A stretch of 64,000 nt of DNA from Flavobacterium fluviale (GTDB taxonomy: Bacteria > Bacteroidota > Bacteroidia > Flavobacteriales > Flavobacteriaceae): NCBI RefSeq assembly GCF_003312915.1, contig NZ_CP030261.1, positions 1,922,001-1,986,000 on the forward strand, written 5' to 3'. This document shows, one piece after another, positions 1 through 9,907 of the stretch. A program made the translations under genes and the position numbers. Each line of letters opens with the position of its first letter. Position 1 is the first letter of the stretch. Under the pieces are notes generated by a model. It did no database searches, was not told the DNA's origin, and worked only from the letters and a program-made list of their open reading frames with translations.

Positions 1-139
1 TAAAGTGAGTCAAGATGAAAATCCAGCGCTGCATTTATTCTTAGGAGAAGATGCTTATAATATGGCAAATCAGAAAATCACAAGTGTTCAAGATGAATTG
101 GGTAAATGGAAAGAGGTTTCAGTTGGGACTAATTTTTAA
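1..139 (+). CDS. Short-chain dehydrogenase/reductase, C-terminal fragment
   Basis: An open frame enters from the left edge (codons starting at base 2) and stops with TAA at 137-139, giving about 45 residues. The segment HLFLGEDAYNMANQKI followed by ELGKWKEVSVGTNF matches the usual tail of classical SDR oxidoreductases, where a leucine-rich L-G-x-D-A-Y stretch precedes a K-x-x-x-x-x-x-E-L-x-x-W helix. The catalytic Tyr-x-x-x-Lys and the Rossmann motif lie outside the window, so substrate and cofactor cannot be judged. The family call rests on this tail alone. Confidence 0.6.
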   Translation, partial: KVSQDENPALHLFLGEDAYNMANQKITSVQDELGKWKEVSVGTNF

Positions 140-179
140 TTAGATAATTTGTCAATTTGGATAATTAGATTATAATTTT

Positions 180-331
180 ACACATAGCACAACTGTAGAG
201 ACGCACTGCAGTGCGTCTACGTTCAGTATATCTAATATTTAATAACGTTTCGAATAGACGTCTTGAATAAATATTTTGGTACGCTGCACGTAAGACGCAC
301 TGCGGTGCGTCTCTACATATGCATTGTGTTA
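180..331. repeat. Inverted-repeat (MITE-like) element with two palindromes
   Basis: Two imperfect arms face each other at about 180-210 and 301-331; both contain GTAGAGACGCAC. Each arm closes on its own palindrome. The left one is a perfect 20-mer (199-218) and the right one is AGACGCAC-TGCG-GTGCGTCT (293-312). The element lies between two convergent genes and could fold as a long hairpin, so it may help end transcription. Short palindromic repeats of this style are common in flavobacterial intergenic gaps. No protein is encoded. Confidence 0.6.
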
Positions 332-358
332 ATTTCTGTTTAGTATTACAAGAAGCGA

Positions 359-1558
359 TTATCTCAGCATTGCATCTACATCACTCAGTTTTCCATCAAT
401 TTCACCAATTTGTAAACCTAGAATATGGGCAATTAGCGGGTAAACAGAAACATTTGGGAAAGTTTTGAATGTTTTATCTACTTTAAAAGCTGGGCCTTTT
501 GCATAAAATATGGCATGCATATCTTTTTCATTGTTATCATAACCATGCGTTCCGCCTTTTATATGCGTGGTTGCTTTACTGACTAAACTATATCCTTTTT
601 CGGCTTCAATAACAAAGTCATGTACACGCGCATTAGTGCCGTAATGCAGTCTCTTTGGAACTTCGGTTGATTTCCAGAATTTAATATGCGGCACTTTCTT
701 TAAAGCATTATAAATCGAATCCTGAAATCCAGCTTTTGCCTGTAAACTCATAATTGGGTTAATAACATCTTTATAACCCAGCCATTCTGGTTTTAAATAA
801 TCTAAAACAGCCACTTTTTTATCATTGCTGATATTGGCCATTCCGTGGTCTGAAACAATAATTAAATTGATTTGTTTTCCATTTGGCAGTTGATCCAATT
901 TTCGAGATAATTCTCCCATAATAGAATCCATTTTTATTACTGCCTTTCTGGTTTCAGGTGAATTTGGGCCAAAGTTATGTCCGCTGTGATCTGGTTCGTC
1001 AAAATACAAAGTTACAAGATGAGGTCTTTGTTTTTCTGGAAGCTGCAGCCATTTCATAACCGTATCAATTCTGGCTCCGTAAGGAATTTTACCATTATAA
1101 TTTTTAAAATAACTCGGATTTCTTTTGTCAATATCAGAACCTGGCCAGAAAAAAGAAGCCGTTTTTACCCCTTGTTCCTCCGCCAAATTCCAAATCGGAT
1201 TGCCACCATAAAATCGGGAATCATTTTTTGCATTGCTTGACAGCGAAAAAGATTCGTTTAAAGAGGCATCATAAAAAACATTATTAATGATTCCGTGATG
1301 ATCTGGATAAAGTCCTGTCACTATCGTATAATGATTGGGGAAAGTTTTTGTTGGATAAGAAGGTTTCATGGATTTTGCATGAACTCCCTCTTTTGAAATT
1401 TGTTTAAGGTTCGGAAGGTTGAATTGCTTACCATAATCCCAGCGAAAACCATCCATAGAAACTAAAACAACATAAGCATCTTTATTGGTTTGGGAATGTG
1501 AAAAAGTAGTAAGAAGTAAGAATGTGAAAGATAAAAGGTGAGTTGTAAATTTTCTCAT
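359..1558 (-). CDS. Secreted alkaline-phosphatase-superfamily nucleotide pyrophosphatase/phosphodiesterase
   Basis: This 399-residue protein begins with a hydrophobic signal peptide (about residues 1-23, ending SHSQ) and fits the ectonucleotide pyrophosphatase/phosphodiesterase family. Metal and catalytic motifs are in order: SMDGF with Asp36, PTKTFPNHY with the nucleophile Thr72, YFDEPDHSGH near residue 190, IIVSDHGM near 240 and GTHGYDN near 337. Such enzymes hydrolyse phosphodiester or pyrophosphate bonds, often of nucleotides, in the periplasm or at the surface. Length is close to that of bacterial family members. The gene stands alone, convergent with the dehydrogenase fragment and separated from groL by a repeat. 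The substrate is not predictable from sequence. Confidence 0.88.
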   Translation of the reverse strand: MRKFTTHLLSFTFLLLTTFSHSQTNKDAYVVLVSMDGFRWDYGKQFNLPNLKQISKEGVHAKSMKPSYPTKTFPNHYTIVTGLYPDHHGIINNVFYDASLNESFSLSSNAKNDSRFYGGNPIWNLAEEQGVKTASFFWPGSDIDKRNPSYFKNYNGKIPYGARIDTVMKWLQLPEKQRPHLVTLYFDEPDHSGHNFGPNSPETRKAVIKMDSIMGELSRKLDQLPNGKQINLIIVSDHGMANISNDKKVAVLDYLKPEWLGYKDVINPIMSLQAKAGFQDSIYNALKKVPHIKFWKSTEVPKRLHYGTNARVHDFVIEAEKGYSLVSKATTHIKGGTHGYDNNEKDMHAIFYAKGPAFKVDKTFKTFPNVSVYPLIAHILGLQIGEIDGKLSDVDAMLR

Positions 1559-1637
1559 TTTGCAATTTTAAATAGAACTGCAAAGATAAATATAACAGAT
1601 TTTTTAAAGAAAAACAGAATGTTAAATAAAAAAGTTA

Positions 1638-1837
1638 GCCACGAATTCACGAATTATTTATTCAAATCTTTGTGTTTAAAAATTGTTATCATTAATTATA
1701 CGAATGCTTTGCGTGAAAAAAAAACGTCAAAGATTACAATGGTTCCTACAGATTATGATTTATTTAATATGTGTAATCTATTCATTCTGTGACGAATAAT
1801 GATATATTAGGAAAAAAATAATTCGTGAATTCGTGGC
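1638..1837. repeat. 200-bp element bounded by 22-bp perfect inverted repeats
   Basis: The arm GCCACGAATTCACGAATTAT plus TT (1638-1659) is repeated exactly in inverted orientation at 1816-1837. About 156 bp of AT-rich DNA without a convincing gene lies between them. The structure is that of a miniature inverted-repeat element, and it fills most of the gap between the phosphodiesterase gene and groL. It holds no transposase, so any mobility would depend on one elsewhere in the genome. Confidence 0.65.
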
Positions 1838-1841
1838 GAAT

Positions 1842-1874
1842 AAAAAAAGCGCCGAATAGAAATTCAGCGCTTTT
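1842..1874 (-). terminator. Rho-independent terminator of groL
   Basis: AAAAGCGCCGAAT (1845-1857) pairs with ATTCAGCGCTTTT (1862-1874) with one mismatch. The A-run at 1842-1848 gives a U-tract on the minus strand. It lies just beyond the groL stop codon. Confidence 0.8.
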
Positions 1875-1895
1875 AAGTTTTAAGAGGAAAATGAA

Positions 1896-3542
<1,647 letters not shown>

Positions 3543-3612
3543 TTAAAGTTTGATTTGTTTCAAGTTTAATGAAGTTCTTAATTCTTAATACTTCCTACTT
3601 AATACAATATTT

Positions 3613-3888
3613 TTAGATAATCGCTAAAATATCATCCTCGCGCATGATTAGATAATCAGTGCCTTCTAATTTTAATTCAGTTCCTGCATATTTGCCGTAA
3701 AGAACAGTATCACCAACTTTTACAGTCATTGTATGATCTTTAGATCCGTTTCCTACTGCAACCACAGTTCCTTTTTGTGGTTTCTCTTTGGCAGTATCTG
3801 GAATAAAAATACCTGAGGCAGTTTTGGTTTCGGCTGCAACAGGCTCAATAAGTACGCGGTCTGAAAGCGGTTTAATGTTTAAAGCCAT
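3613..3888 (-). CDS. groS: Co-chaperonin GroES
   Basis: This 91-residue protein is the heptameric lid of the GroEL chamber. The start chosen is the ATG at 3886-3888 giving [16 protein letters not shown], which is the conserved family N-terminus. A further 14 codons are open upstream to 3930 but have no family match. The mobile-loop region (about residues 16-32, [19 protein letters not shown]) and the roof segment GTVVAVGNG are present. It precedes groL in the usual order. Confidence 0.97.
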   Translation of the reverse strand: MALNIKPLSDRVLIEPVAAETKTASGIFIPDTAKEKPQKGTVVAVGNGSKDHTMTVKVGDTVLYGKYAGTELKLEGTDYLIMREDDILAII

Positions 3889-3978
3889 GATTTTTATATT
3901 ATTATTAGTTATACATTTTTTAATGTTCAATAAACTTTCAGAAATTATGCCATGGTGCTAAAACTGACATTATTTCTT

Positions 3979-4010
3979 AAAAAAAATGCCAGCTTTGACA
4001 GGCTGGCATT
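3979..4010 (-). terminator. Terminator downstream of secG
   Basis: AATGCCAGC (3985-3993) and GCTGGCATT (4002-4010) form a perfect 9-bp stem around a short loop. The A-run at 3979-3986 reads as a U-tract on the minus strand. It separates the secG transcript from groS-groL. Confidence 0.82.
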
Positions 4011-4031
4011 AGATTTTATATCGAGCTGAAA

Positions 4032-4373
4032 TTATTTAGCTGCTGGTGCTGCTGGAGCAGGAGTAGTTCCTTGTGCTGGAACTGCTGGTGTATTTGCAGG
4101 AGCTTCAGTTTTATCAATGATTTTAGAATCAGTGTCGCTTAAAGATCCAGAGAAACTTAAGCTAGAAAGTAAAATTAACACAATTAAAACAGTAGCTAAA
4201 GTCCAAGTACTTTTATCTAAAAAGTCAGTTGTTTTTTGTACTCCGCCTAACATCTGCGTTCCGCTGATAGTAGAAGACAATCCGCCTCCTTTAGGGTTTT
4301 GTACCATAATAACTACGATCAATAGAAAACAAACTATTGTGATTAAAACTAAAAAAATTGAAAATGTGCTCAT
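4032..4373 (-). CDS. secG: Protein translocase subunit SecG
   Basis: A 113-residue inner-membrane protein with two transmembrane helices (about residues 3-23 and 54-74) separated by the SecG signature VQNPKGGGLSSTISGTQMLGG. SecG assists the SecYEG channel in SecA-driven export. The C-terminus is an Ala/Pro/Thr-rich tail, common in flavobacterial SecG. The gene starts 3 bp after the stop of the repeat-protein gene upstream, so the two are very likely co-transcribed. Confidence 0.93.
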   Translation of the reverse strand: MSTFSIFLVLITIVCFLLIVVIMVQNPKGGGLSSTISGTQMLGGVQKTTDFLDKSTWTLATVLIVLILLSSLSFSGSLSDTDSKIIDKTEAPANTPAVPAQGTTPAPAAPAAK

Positions 4374-4376
4374 TAC

Positions 4377-6029
4377 TTAATTATTGTTATTGTTATTTTG
4401 TTGTAAAATCTTTATATCCGATATGCGGTCTGCAAAGAAAGTAATTTTTTCTGGATATTTCAAAATTAATATTTCATAAGCTTGAATTGCTTTTGTATAT
4501 TTCTTTTGTTCCAGATAAACTCTAGCCAGAGTCTCAGTCATCAAATATGAATTGTCTTCGCTCTTGCTTTCAATTTGCACTACAGGCGCGCTGTTTCCAG
4601 GCTTAATTGGAGAGATTTTCGGATTGGTTTCGATAAATTTGTCTATAATTTCGGCCTTTTTTAGTCTCTCTTCATCAATTGCCTGTTCTTCTTTTTTGGT
4701 TTCAACAGTTGGGTCTTTAATTTCTTCATCTGCTGAAATTTCATCTGAGCGATCAATTGGTTCTGTTCTAGATAGTTGTAGCCATTCTTGGAAGGAATGT
4801 TTTTCGTTAAGCGAAAAATCTAAAGGCTTCCCAATTTCTAAATGTTCTTCTGCATTTATTACAGCTTCAGTTTTCTCTTCTTCGACGTCTTCTTCTGCTT
4901 CTAATTGGATTTCTTCTTCCGTTTCTTCTTGAACTTCTTCCTCGATTTCCTCTTTAGTTTCTTTCAGAATTTCTTCTTTTGGTTCTTCAGGAATTAAAGC
5001 TTCAGCTTCTTTAATAGAAGAAAGAATTGATCGTTCGACCGGATTAATTTTAAATTCAGGAATTATCATTTCTTCGATGACACTATCGTCTTCCTCTTCT
5101 TCGGCCGTATTCAAAACTGGTTCTTCAGTTTTTGGTTCTTCAGAAGTTGCAGCTTCGGCTCCTTTAATTGAATTTAAAATCGAGCGTTCAATTGCGGGAT
5201 CAATTTTAGGTTCTTCAGCTTTTACAGGCTCAGGTACAGAAGGAGTTTCGGCTCCTCTTATTGAACTTAAAATAGAATCTTCAACACGATCAAATTTAGG
5301 AACTTCAACATTTGTTGGTTCTGTTGTAGAATGAGTTTTGGTTTCCTGTGTAGTATCTGAAGTTGAATCTTCAATTGTATCAATCTTATTTTCTTCTTCA
5401 ATTACTGGTTTTTCGTAAGTAATTGACTGTGCTTCTTTGATGGTGCTAAAAATAGATGGATCTATTTCTGGAAGAGCTTTTGGGGCTTCAATTTCTATTG
5501 GCTTTTCAAAAGTTACTGTTTGGGCTTCTTTGATTGCCGTAAAAATTGACGGATCTATTTCCGGAATATTTTTTGGTTCTTCTACTTTTACAGGCTCTTC
5601 AACTTTTACAGATTGATCTATAGAAGGTGTTTCTGATTCTTTAATAGAATTCAAAATAGATTGTTCCAGTGTATCTGTTTTTACTTCAATCGCTTTCTGG
5701 ATTTGTTCTGGCGAAATTATCTCGCTGTCAAAAACGGTAATTTCAAGAAGATCTCTAAGTTTTTGTTCGTAGAAATCATTTTGAATAGAAGTAAAAGCTT
5801 CAGAAGTAATAAAATCAAACAAAACAGAACGATCTGAAGTATGAGCGGCCGTAACCTTCAATGCATAATTATACTTAAAGCTGTTTTGATTGTAAAGTCC
5901 TTTTAATCGCAGTGCGCGGGCACTTTGAAAATACGGAAATTCATTCAAAACACTTCCTAATGCGTCCGCCTGCTTTTCGGTAATAGCTTCCGGTTTGTTC
6001 ATTAAGTAGGTATAATCAGTAACGTTCAT
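4377..6029 (-). CDS. Acidic repeat protein with TPR-like C-terminus, function unknown
   Basis: A 550-residue cytoplasmic-looking protein with no signal peptide. Residues 1-110 form a conserved-looking helical domain starting MNVTDYTYLMNKPEAI. Roughly residues 110-350 hold six copies of a degenerate module built on (E/P)xSI(L/F)xxIKxAE followed by a Glu/Pro/Lys-rich linker. A very Glu-rich stretch follows near 350-390. The last 60 residues (AYEILILKYPEKITFFADRI) look like one tetratricopeptide-type helical hairpin. It sits between lptE and secG, which suggests a link to envelope export, but that is inference. The C-terminus is a run of six asparagines. Confidence 0.75.
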   Translation of the reverse strand: MNVTDYTYLMNKPEAITEKQADALGSVLNEFPYFQSARALRLKGLYNQNSFKYNYALKVTAAHTSDRSVLFDFITSEAFTSIQNDFYEQKLRDLLEITVFDSEIISPEQIQKAIEVKTDTLEQSILNSIKESETPSIDQSVKVEEPVKVEEPKNIPEIDPSIFTAIKEAQTVTFEKPIEIEAPKALPEIDPSIFSTIKEAQSITYEKPVIEEENKIDTIEDSTSDTTQETKTHSTTEPTNVEVPKFDRVEDSILSSIRGAETPSVPEPVKAEEPKIDPAIERSILNSIKGAEAATSEEPKTEEPVLNTAEEEEDDSVIEEMIIPEFKINPVERSILSSIKEAEALIPEEPKEEILKETKEEIEEEVQEETEEEIQLEAEEDVEEEKTEAVINAEEHLEIGKPLDFSLNEKHSFQEWLQLSRTEPIDRSDEISADEEIKDPTVETKKEEQAIDEERLKKAEIIDKFIETNPKISPIKPGNSAPVVQIESKSEDNSYLMTETLARVYLEQKKYTKAIQAYEILILKYPEKITFFADRISDIKILQQNNNNNN

Positions 6030-6108
6030 TTTTTGTTTGTTTAATCGTTTTATTCGTTTAATTGTTTATCGTTTTAGAATCTATTAAAAGATTTCAACAA
6101 ATAAAAAA

Positions 6109-6612
6109 TTACCATTTGGCCAGTGATTCATTAAATATATCCTGTGTGATTCTTTCAAAAATAACTCTTAACGCTTCGTTTAAAACCGTTCCTGTTGGAA
6201 GATCTTGTCCTGGGAAATCATAATAGAATTCAAATGATTTCTCAAAATCATCTGTTTCTTTCTTCTTATTAGTGAATCTTACTTGTACACGAATCGACAA
6301 ACGGTTTTGCGACGCCTGCTGGTCCGCAGTTGCTGTCATTGGAGTAATTCTGTAATCTGTAATTTCTCCTTCGTAAGTCAAATCACCACCGTTGCTAACC
6401 AAGTTTAAGTTAGTCTGATTCATAATCAAATCCTGTAAAGCCAGCGTAAAAGTCCTGTCGATTCCAGGTTCAACTAAATCTGCATTATTTTGAAAGAAAT
6501 TTACCTGAAAGGTGTTGGCGTCAATTTTTCCAGTTCCAGTAAAATTGTAAACTGAACAACTGCTAAAAGTTGATGCAACTAATAATAGTAAAAGATATTT
6601 TAAGTGTTTCAT
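6109..6612 (-). CDS. lptE: LptE-family LPS-assembly lipoprotein
   Basis: This 167-residue lipoprotein has a signal sequence ending in the lipobox STFSSC, with the lipidated Cys at residue 19. The rest fits the LptE family of the Bacteroidota: the IDxNTFQVNFFQNNA strand, GIDRTFTLALQDLI, LTYEGEITDYRITPM, and a C-terminal FNESLAKW. LptE plugs LptD, the outer-membrane translocon that inserts lipopolysaccharide. It lies 96 bp downstream of the sigma-54 activator gene and 79 bp upstream of the repeat-protein gene. The whole minus-strand run suggests an envelope-biogenesis operon. Confidence 0.85.
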   Translation of the reverse strand: MKHLKYLLLLLVASTFSSCSVYNFTGTGKIDANTFQVNFFQNNADLVEPGIDRTFTLALQDLIMNQTNLNLVSNGGDLTYEGEITDYRITPMTATADQQASQNRLSIRVQVRFTNKKKETDDFEKSFEFYYDFPGQDLPTGTVLNEALRVIFERITQDIFNESLAKW

Positions 6613-6708
6613 TTTAATCTATAAGTATTTCTTCGCCATCCAGCTGACGCTCGGTCAAAGATATTCATTTCGTTTAAACATTTTCAAATCTTAACTTCTT
6701 TACAGAAA

Positions 6709-7968
6709 TTAAAGATCGAATTGTTTGATTTTGCGGTATAAAGTCCTTTCGGAAATTCCTAATTCATCTGCCGCTGCTTTACGTTTCCCTTTGTTTTTTT
6801 CTAATGATTTTTTGATCATTTCAATTTCTTTTTGTTCCAAACGCAGAATTTCTTCTTCTTCAATCGTCTCGGCAAATAAATAGTTGTCATCAGGAATTTG
6901 GTAATTTTCTTCTCTAACTGCGGGCGTAGTCATAACAGCTGTTCTTGGTTCTTCTTCAAAATCAATTTCGCTGTCGTTTTGCTGATTTCCGTATATTTTC
7001 TGAATTAGATTCGGATTAATATCCTGCACTTTAGAAGTGCCATTTTTCATTAATTCCAAAGTCAGTTTTTTCAAGTCATTTAAATCGCTTTTCATGTCAA
7101 AAAGGACTTTGTATAAAATGTCTCGCTCGGTACTAAAGTCGCTTTCTTTCTTACTGTCATTAATAACCGAAGGCAGGCTTCTTCCTTCTGCAGGCAGATA
7201 CGATTGTAAAGTTGCCAGTGTAATATCGCGATTGGTTTCTAAAACAGAAATCTGCTCAGCGACATTTCGAAGCTGACGAATGTTGCCGCTCCATCTGAAT
7301 TTTTGAAGAAGCTGAACAGCATCATCGTCTAATTTTAAAGGCGGCATTTTGTATTTATGAGCAAAATCGGCCACAAACTTTCTGAATAATAAATGAATAT
7401 CGTCGTTTCTTTCTCGCAAAGGCGGTAAAGTAATTTCGACAGTACTCAAACGATAGTATAAATCTTCACGGAATTTACCCTTTTCAATAGCATTGAATAA
7501 ATTCACATTGGTTGCTGCAACAATACGAACATTTGTTTTTTGAACCTGAGACGAACCCACTTTTATAAATTCGCCATTTTCTAAAACACGCAGCAGTCTT
7601 ACCTGCGTTGTCAATGGTAATTCACCAACTTCATCTAGAAATATAGTTCCGCCATCGGCTACTTCAAAATAACCTTCACGTGTGCTTGTAGCACCTGTAA
7701 AAGCGCCTTTTTCGTGCCCGAAAAGTTCACTGTCAATTGTTCCTTCTGGAATGGCTCCACAGTTTACCGCAATATATTTTCCGTGCTTTCTATGTGAAAG
7801 CGAATGAATAATTCTTGGAATATTTTCTTTACCAACACCACTTTCCCCAGTTACCATTACCGAAATATCAGTAGGAGCAACTTGAATGGCTTTTTCGATG
7901 GCGCGATTTAATTTCGGGTCATTCCCAATAATCTCAAATCGTTGTTTTATTGCTTGAACTGTTTCCAT
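6709..7968 (-). CDS. Sigma-54-dependent transcriptional activator lacking a receiver domain
   Basis: A 419-residue bacterial enhancer-binding protein. The AAA+ domain starts almost at the N-terminus, with Walker A GESGVGKE (41-48), the sigma-54-contacting GAFTGA loop (88-93), Walker B GGTIFLDEV (about 106-114) and the arginine-finger region further on. A Fis-type helix-turn-helix (about 385-417, RKAAADELGISERTLYRKIK) ends the protein. There is no receiver, GAF or PAS domain before the ATPase, so it is either constitutive or controlled by partner proteins. About 80 residues between the ATPase and the HTH form a poorly conserved linker. The target promoters are unknown. Confidence 0.93.
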   Translation of the reverse strand: METVQAIKQRFEIIGNDPKLNRAIEKAIQVAPTDISVMVTGESGVGKENIPRIIHSLSHRKHGKYIAVNCGAIPEGTIDSELFGHEKGAFTGATSTREGYFEVADGGTIFLDEVGELPLTTQVRLLRVLENGEFIKVGSSQVQKTNVRIVAATNVNLFNAIEKGKFREDLYYRLSTVEITLPPLRERNDDIHLLFRKFVADFAHKYKMPPLKLDDDAVQLLQKFRWSGNIRQLRNVAEQISVLETNRDITLATLQSYLPAEGRSLPSVINDSKKESDFSTERDILYKVLFDMKSDLNDLKKLTLELMKNGTSKVQDINPNLIQKIYGNQQNDSEIDFEEEPRTAVMTTPAVREENYQIPDDNYLFAETIEEEEILRLEQKEIEMIKKSLEKNKGKRKAAADELGISERTLYRKIKQFDL

Positions 7969-7976
7969 TTATATTT

Positions 7977-8116
7977 TGTTTCAAGTTTTTATTTGTTTCA
8001 TGTTTCAAGTTTTTTATTGAAACTGAAATTTAACTTTTAACCTTGTGCTTATATTTTGTTTCAGGTTTCAATCTTCAAGTTACGCAAAGAACCTGAAACT
8101 TAAAACCTGAAACTAA
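7977..8116. repeat. GTTTCAGGTTTCAA-type dispersed inverted repeats
   Basis: The miaB to activator gap is filled with GTTTCA-derived words. GTTTCAGGTTTCAA (8058-8071) faces two copies of CCTGAAAC in 8092-8113, able to form a hairpin. The same family recurs at 37951-38021 between other genes, so these are dispersed intergenic repeats and not part of either gene. Confidence 0.6.
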
Positions 8117-8120
8117 CTTT

Positions 8121-9566
8121 TTAATTCATTTCACTCAAACCAACCGCTTCGCCTTTTAAAGTTCCTGAAGTACAGCTTGTAATTTTTACGTTTACGAAAT
8201 CTCCAATTTTGTAATTTTCTTTTGGGAAAACTACCGTTATACTTTGAGAATTTCTTCCAGAGAATTCATCTTTAGATTTTTTAGAAACTTTTTCTACTAA
8301 AACTTCAACCGTTTTACCCACAAATTCCTCACTTCTAAACCAAGCGTGTTTTTGTTGTAAATCGACGATTTCTTGTAATCTTCTGGCTTTTGTTTCTTCT
8401 TCGACATCATCCTTCATTTTTCTTCCAGCCAAAGTTCCTGGGCGTTCAGAATACGAATACATATAACCGAAATTATATTTTACATATTCCATTAAACTCA
8501 TAGTGTCTTGGTGATCCTCTTCTGTTTCGGTTGGGAAACCGGCAATCATATCCTGCGAAATTGATGCATCTGGAACAATCGCTCTAATTTTGTCAATCAA
8601 AGCCATATATTCTTCACGCGTGTGCAGACGATTCATTTCTTTCAGAATTCTGTTACTTCCAGATTGAACCGGCAAGTGAATGTGTTTACAGATATTTGGA
8701 TATTTCGCAATAACGTGCAAAATACTTTCGTGCATATCCTGCGGATTAGAAGTTGAAAATCTAATACGCATTTTAGGAAAACCAACAGCAACCATTTCTA
8801 ATAATTGGTCAAAATCGACGGCGGTAGCTTTCTGCATTTCAGATGCATTAACGAAATCTTTTTTCAAACCTCCTCCGTACCAAAGATAACTGTCCACATT
8901 TTGTCCTAAAAGTGTAATTTCTTTAAAACCTTTATTCCATAAATCCTGAATTTCAGCCATAATACTTTGAGGTTCACGGCTGCGCTCACGACCACGGGTA
9001 AAAGGTACAACGCAGAACGTACACATATTATCGCATCCGCGGGTGATCGAAACCAAAGCTGTAATTCCGTTGCTCATTAAACGAACCGGCGAAATATCTC
9101 CGTAAGTTTCTTCTTTTGATAAAATTACATTAATAGCGTCTCGTCCTTCTTCAACTTCAGCCAATAAATTTGGAAGATCTTTATAAGCATCAGGACCAAC
9201 AACAAGATCAACTATTTTTTCTTCTTCCAGAAACTGACTTTTTAAACGCTCGGCCATACAGCCCAAAACGCCCACTTTCATTTTCGGATTCGTGCGTTTT
9301 ACAGCATTATATTTCTCTAAACGCTTACGAATAGTCTGCTCAGCCTTATCTCGAATAGAACAGGTGTTAACCAAAACCAAATCAGCTTCTTCTAAAACCG
9401 AAGTTGTATTATACCCTCCGTCAGATAAAATGGAAGCTACGACTTCACTGTCCGAAAAATTCATCGCACAGCCGTAACTTTCTATAAAAAGTTTTTTAGT
9501 ATTCTCAGGTTTATTTTCTAAAACAAGACTTTCGCCCTGCTTGCTTTCTTCAATAATCTTTTCCAT
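8121..9566 (-). CDS. miaB: tRNA-2-methylthio-N6-dimethylallyladenosine synthase MiaB
   Basis: A 481-residue radical-SAM methylthiotransferase that adds the 2-methylthio group to i6A37 of tRNAs reading UNN codons. Domains are in order. The N-terminal UPF0004 domain has three cluster cysteines in ESYGCAMN, VNTCSIRD and LGCMAE. The radical-SAM core carries RGCDNMCTFCVVPFTRGRERS, with the CxxxCxxC motif. A C-terminal TRAM RNA-binding domain (about 405-475) follows. The length is slightly above the usual 440-475 because of the N-terminal extension. The ATG at 9564-9566 is the only good start. It heads the minus-strand run and is divergent from topA. Confidence 0.95.
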   Translation of the reverse strand: MEKIIEESKQGESLVLENKPENTKKLFIESYGCAMNFSDSEVVASILSDGGYNTTSVLEEADLVLVNTCSIRDKAEQTIRKRLEKYNAVKRTNPKMKVGVLGCMAERLKSQFLEEEKIVDLVVGPDAYKDLPNLLAEVEEGRDAINVILSKEETYGDISPVRLMSNGITALVSITRGCDNMCTFCVVPFTRGRERSREPQSIMAEIQDLWNKGFKEITLLGQNVDSYLWYGGGLKKDFVNASEMQKATAVDFDQLLEMVAVGFPKMRIRFSTSNPQDMHESILHVIAKYPNICKHIHLPVQSGSNRILKEMNRLHTREEYMALIDKIRAIVPDASISQDMIAGFPTETEEDHQDTMSLMEYVKYNFGYMYSYSERPGTLAGRKMKDDVEEETKARRLQEIVDLQQKHAWFRSEEFVGKTVEVLVEKVSKKSKDEFSGRNSQSITVVFPKENYKIGDFVNVKITSCTSGTLKGEAVGLSEMN

Positions 9567-9630
9567 TGTAAAATTTCAAAGTGCAAAGATAGCGTAAATA
9601 CGATCATATGACAAGATGGCAGAGGAGAAA

Positions 9631-9737
9631 TTTTAGATTTTAGATTGCAGATTGAAAGAATCCCAGAAAAAAAGCTGTAGCTTTTTTTTACGTAAAATCT
9701 ATCCCGAGGCTTGGGGACTAAAATCTAAAATCTAAAA
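9631..9737. repeat. Intergenic inverted repeat with nested hairpin
   Basis: TTTTAGATTTTAGATT (9631-9646) is repeated exactly in inverted orientation at 9722-9737. Between them is a perfect 10-bp hairpin (AAAAAAAGCT at 9667-9676 with AGCTTTTTTT at 9679-9688) and the degenerate palindrome CCCGAGGCTTGGGG. The element lies between the divergent miaB and topA genes and encodes nothing. Confidence 0.6.
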
Positions 9738-9881
9738 GCACATTTAATAGGTCATAATCGATTAAAAGTTATACCTATATATATTATCGAGATTATTACA
9801 GATAAATCTGCAATTTTAAGTTTCATAATATCAAAATACTTCAAAAATTCATTAGCAAGGTTAATATTTAAAAAAAATAGA

Positions 9882-9889
9882 TACTTTTG
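9882..9889 (+). promoter_or_regulatory. Bacteroidota-type -7 promoter box of topA
   Basis: TACTTTTG matches the TAnnTTTG -7 consensus of the Bacteroidota and lies 19 bp before the topA ATG, implying a very short leader. No convincing -33 TTG was found at the ideal spacing. The box supports the ATG at 9908 over an in-frame TTG at 9887, which would lie inside the promoter. Confidence 0.6.
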
Positions 9890-9907
9890 TTGCAGAAAAA
9901 TAGAGCA

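Noticed and set aside
977..1240. 87-codon plus-strand frame inside the phosphodiesterase gene
   Set aside because: It is antisense to a well-supported gene and its translation has no protein-like character.
3889..3930. N-terminal extension of GroES by 14 codons
   Set aside because: The extension has no counterpart in the family, and [11 protein letters not shown] is the standard N-terminus.
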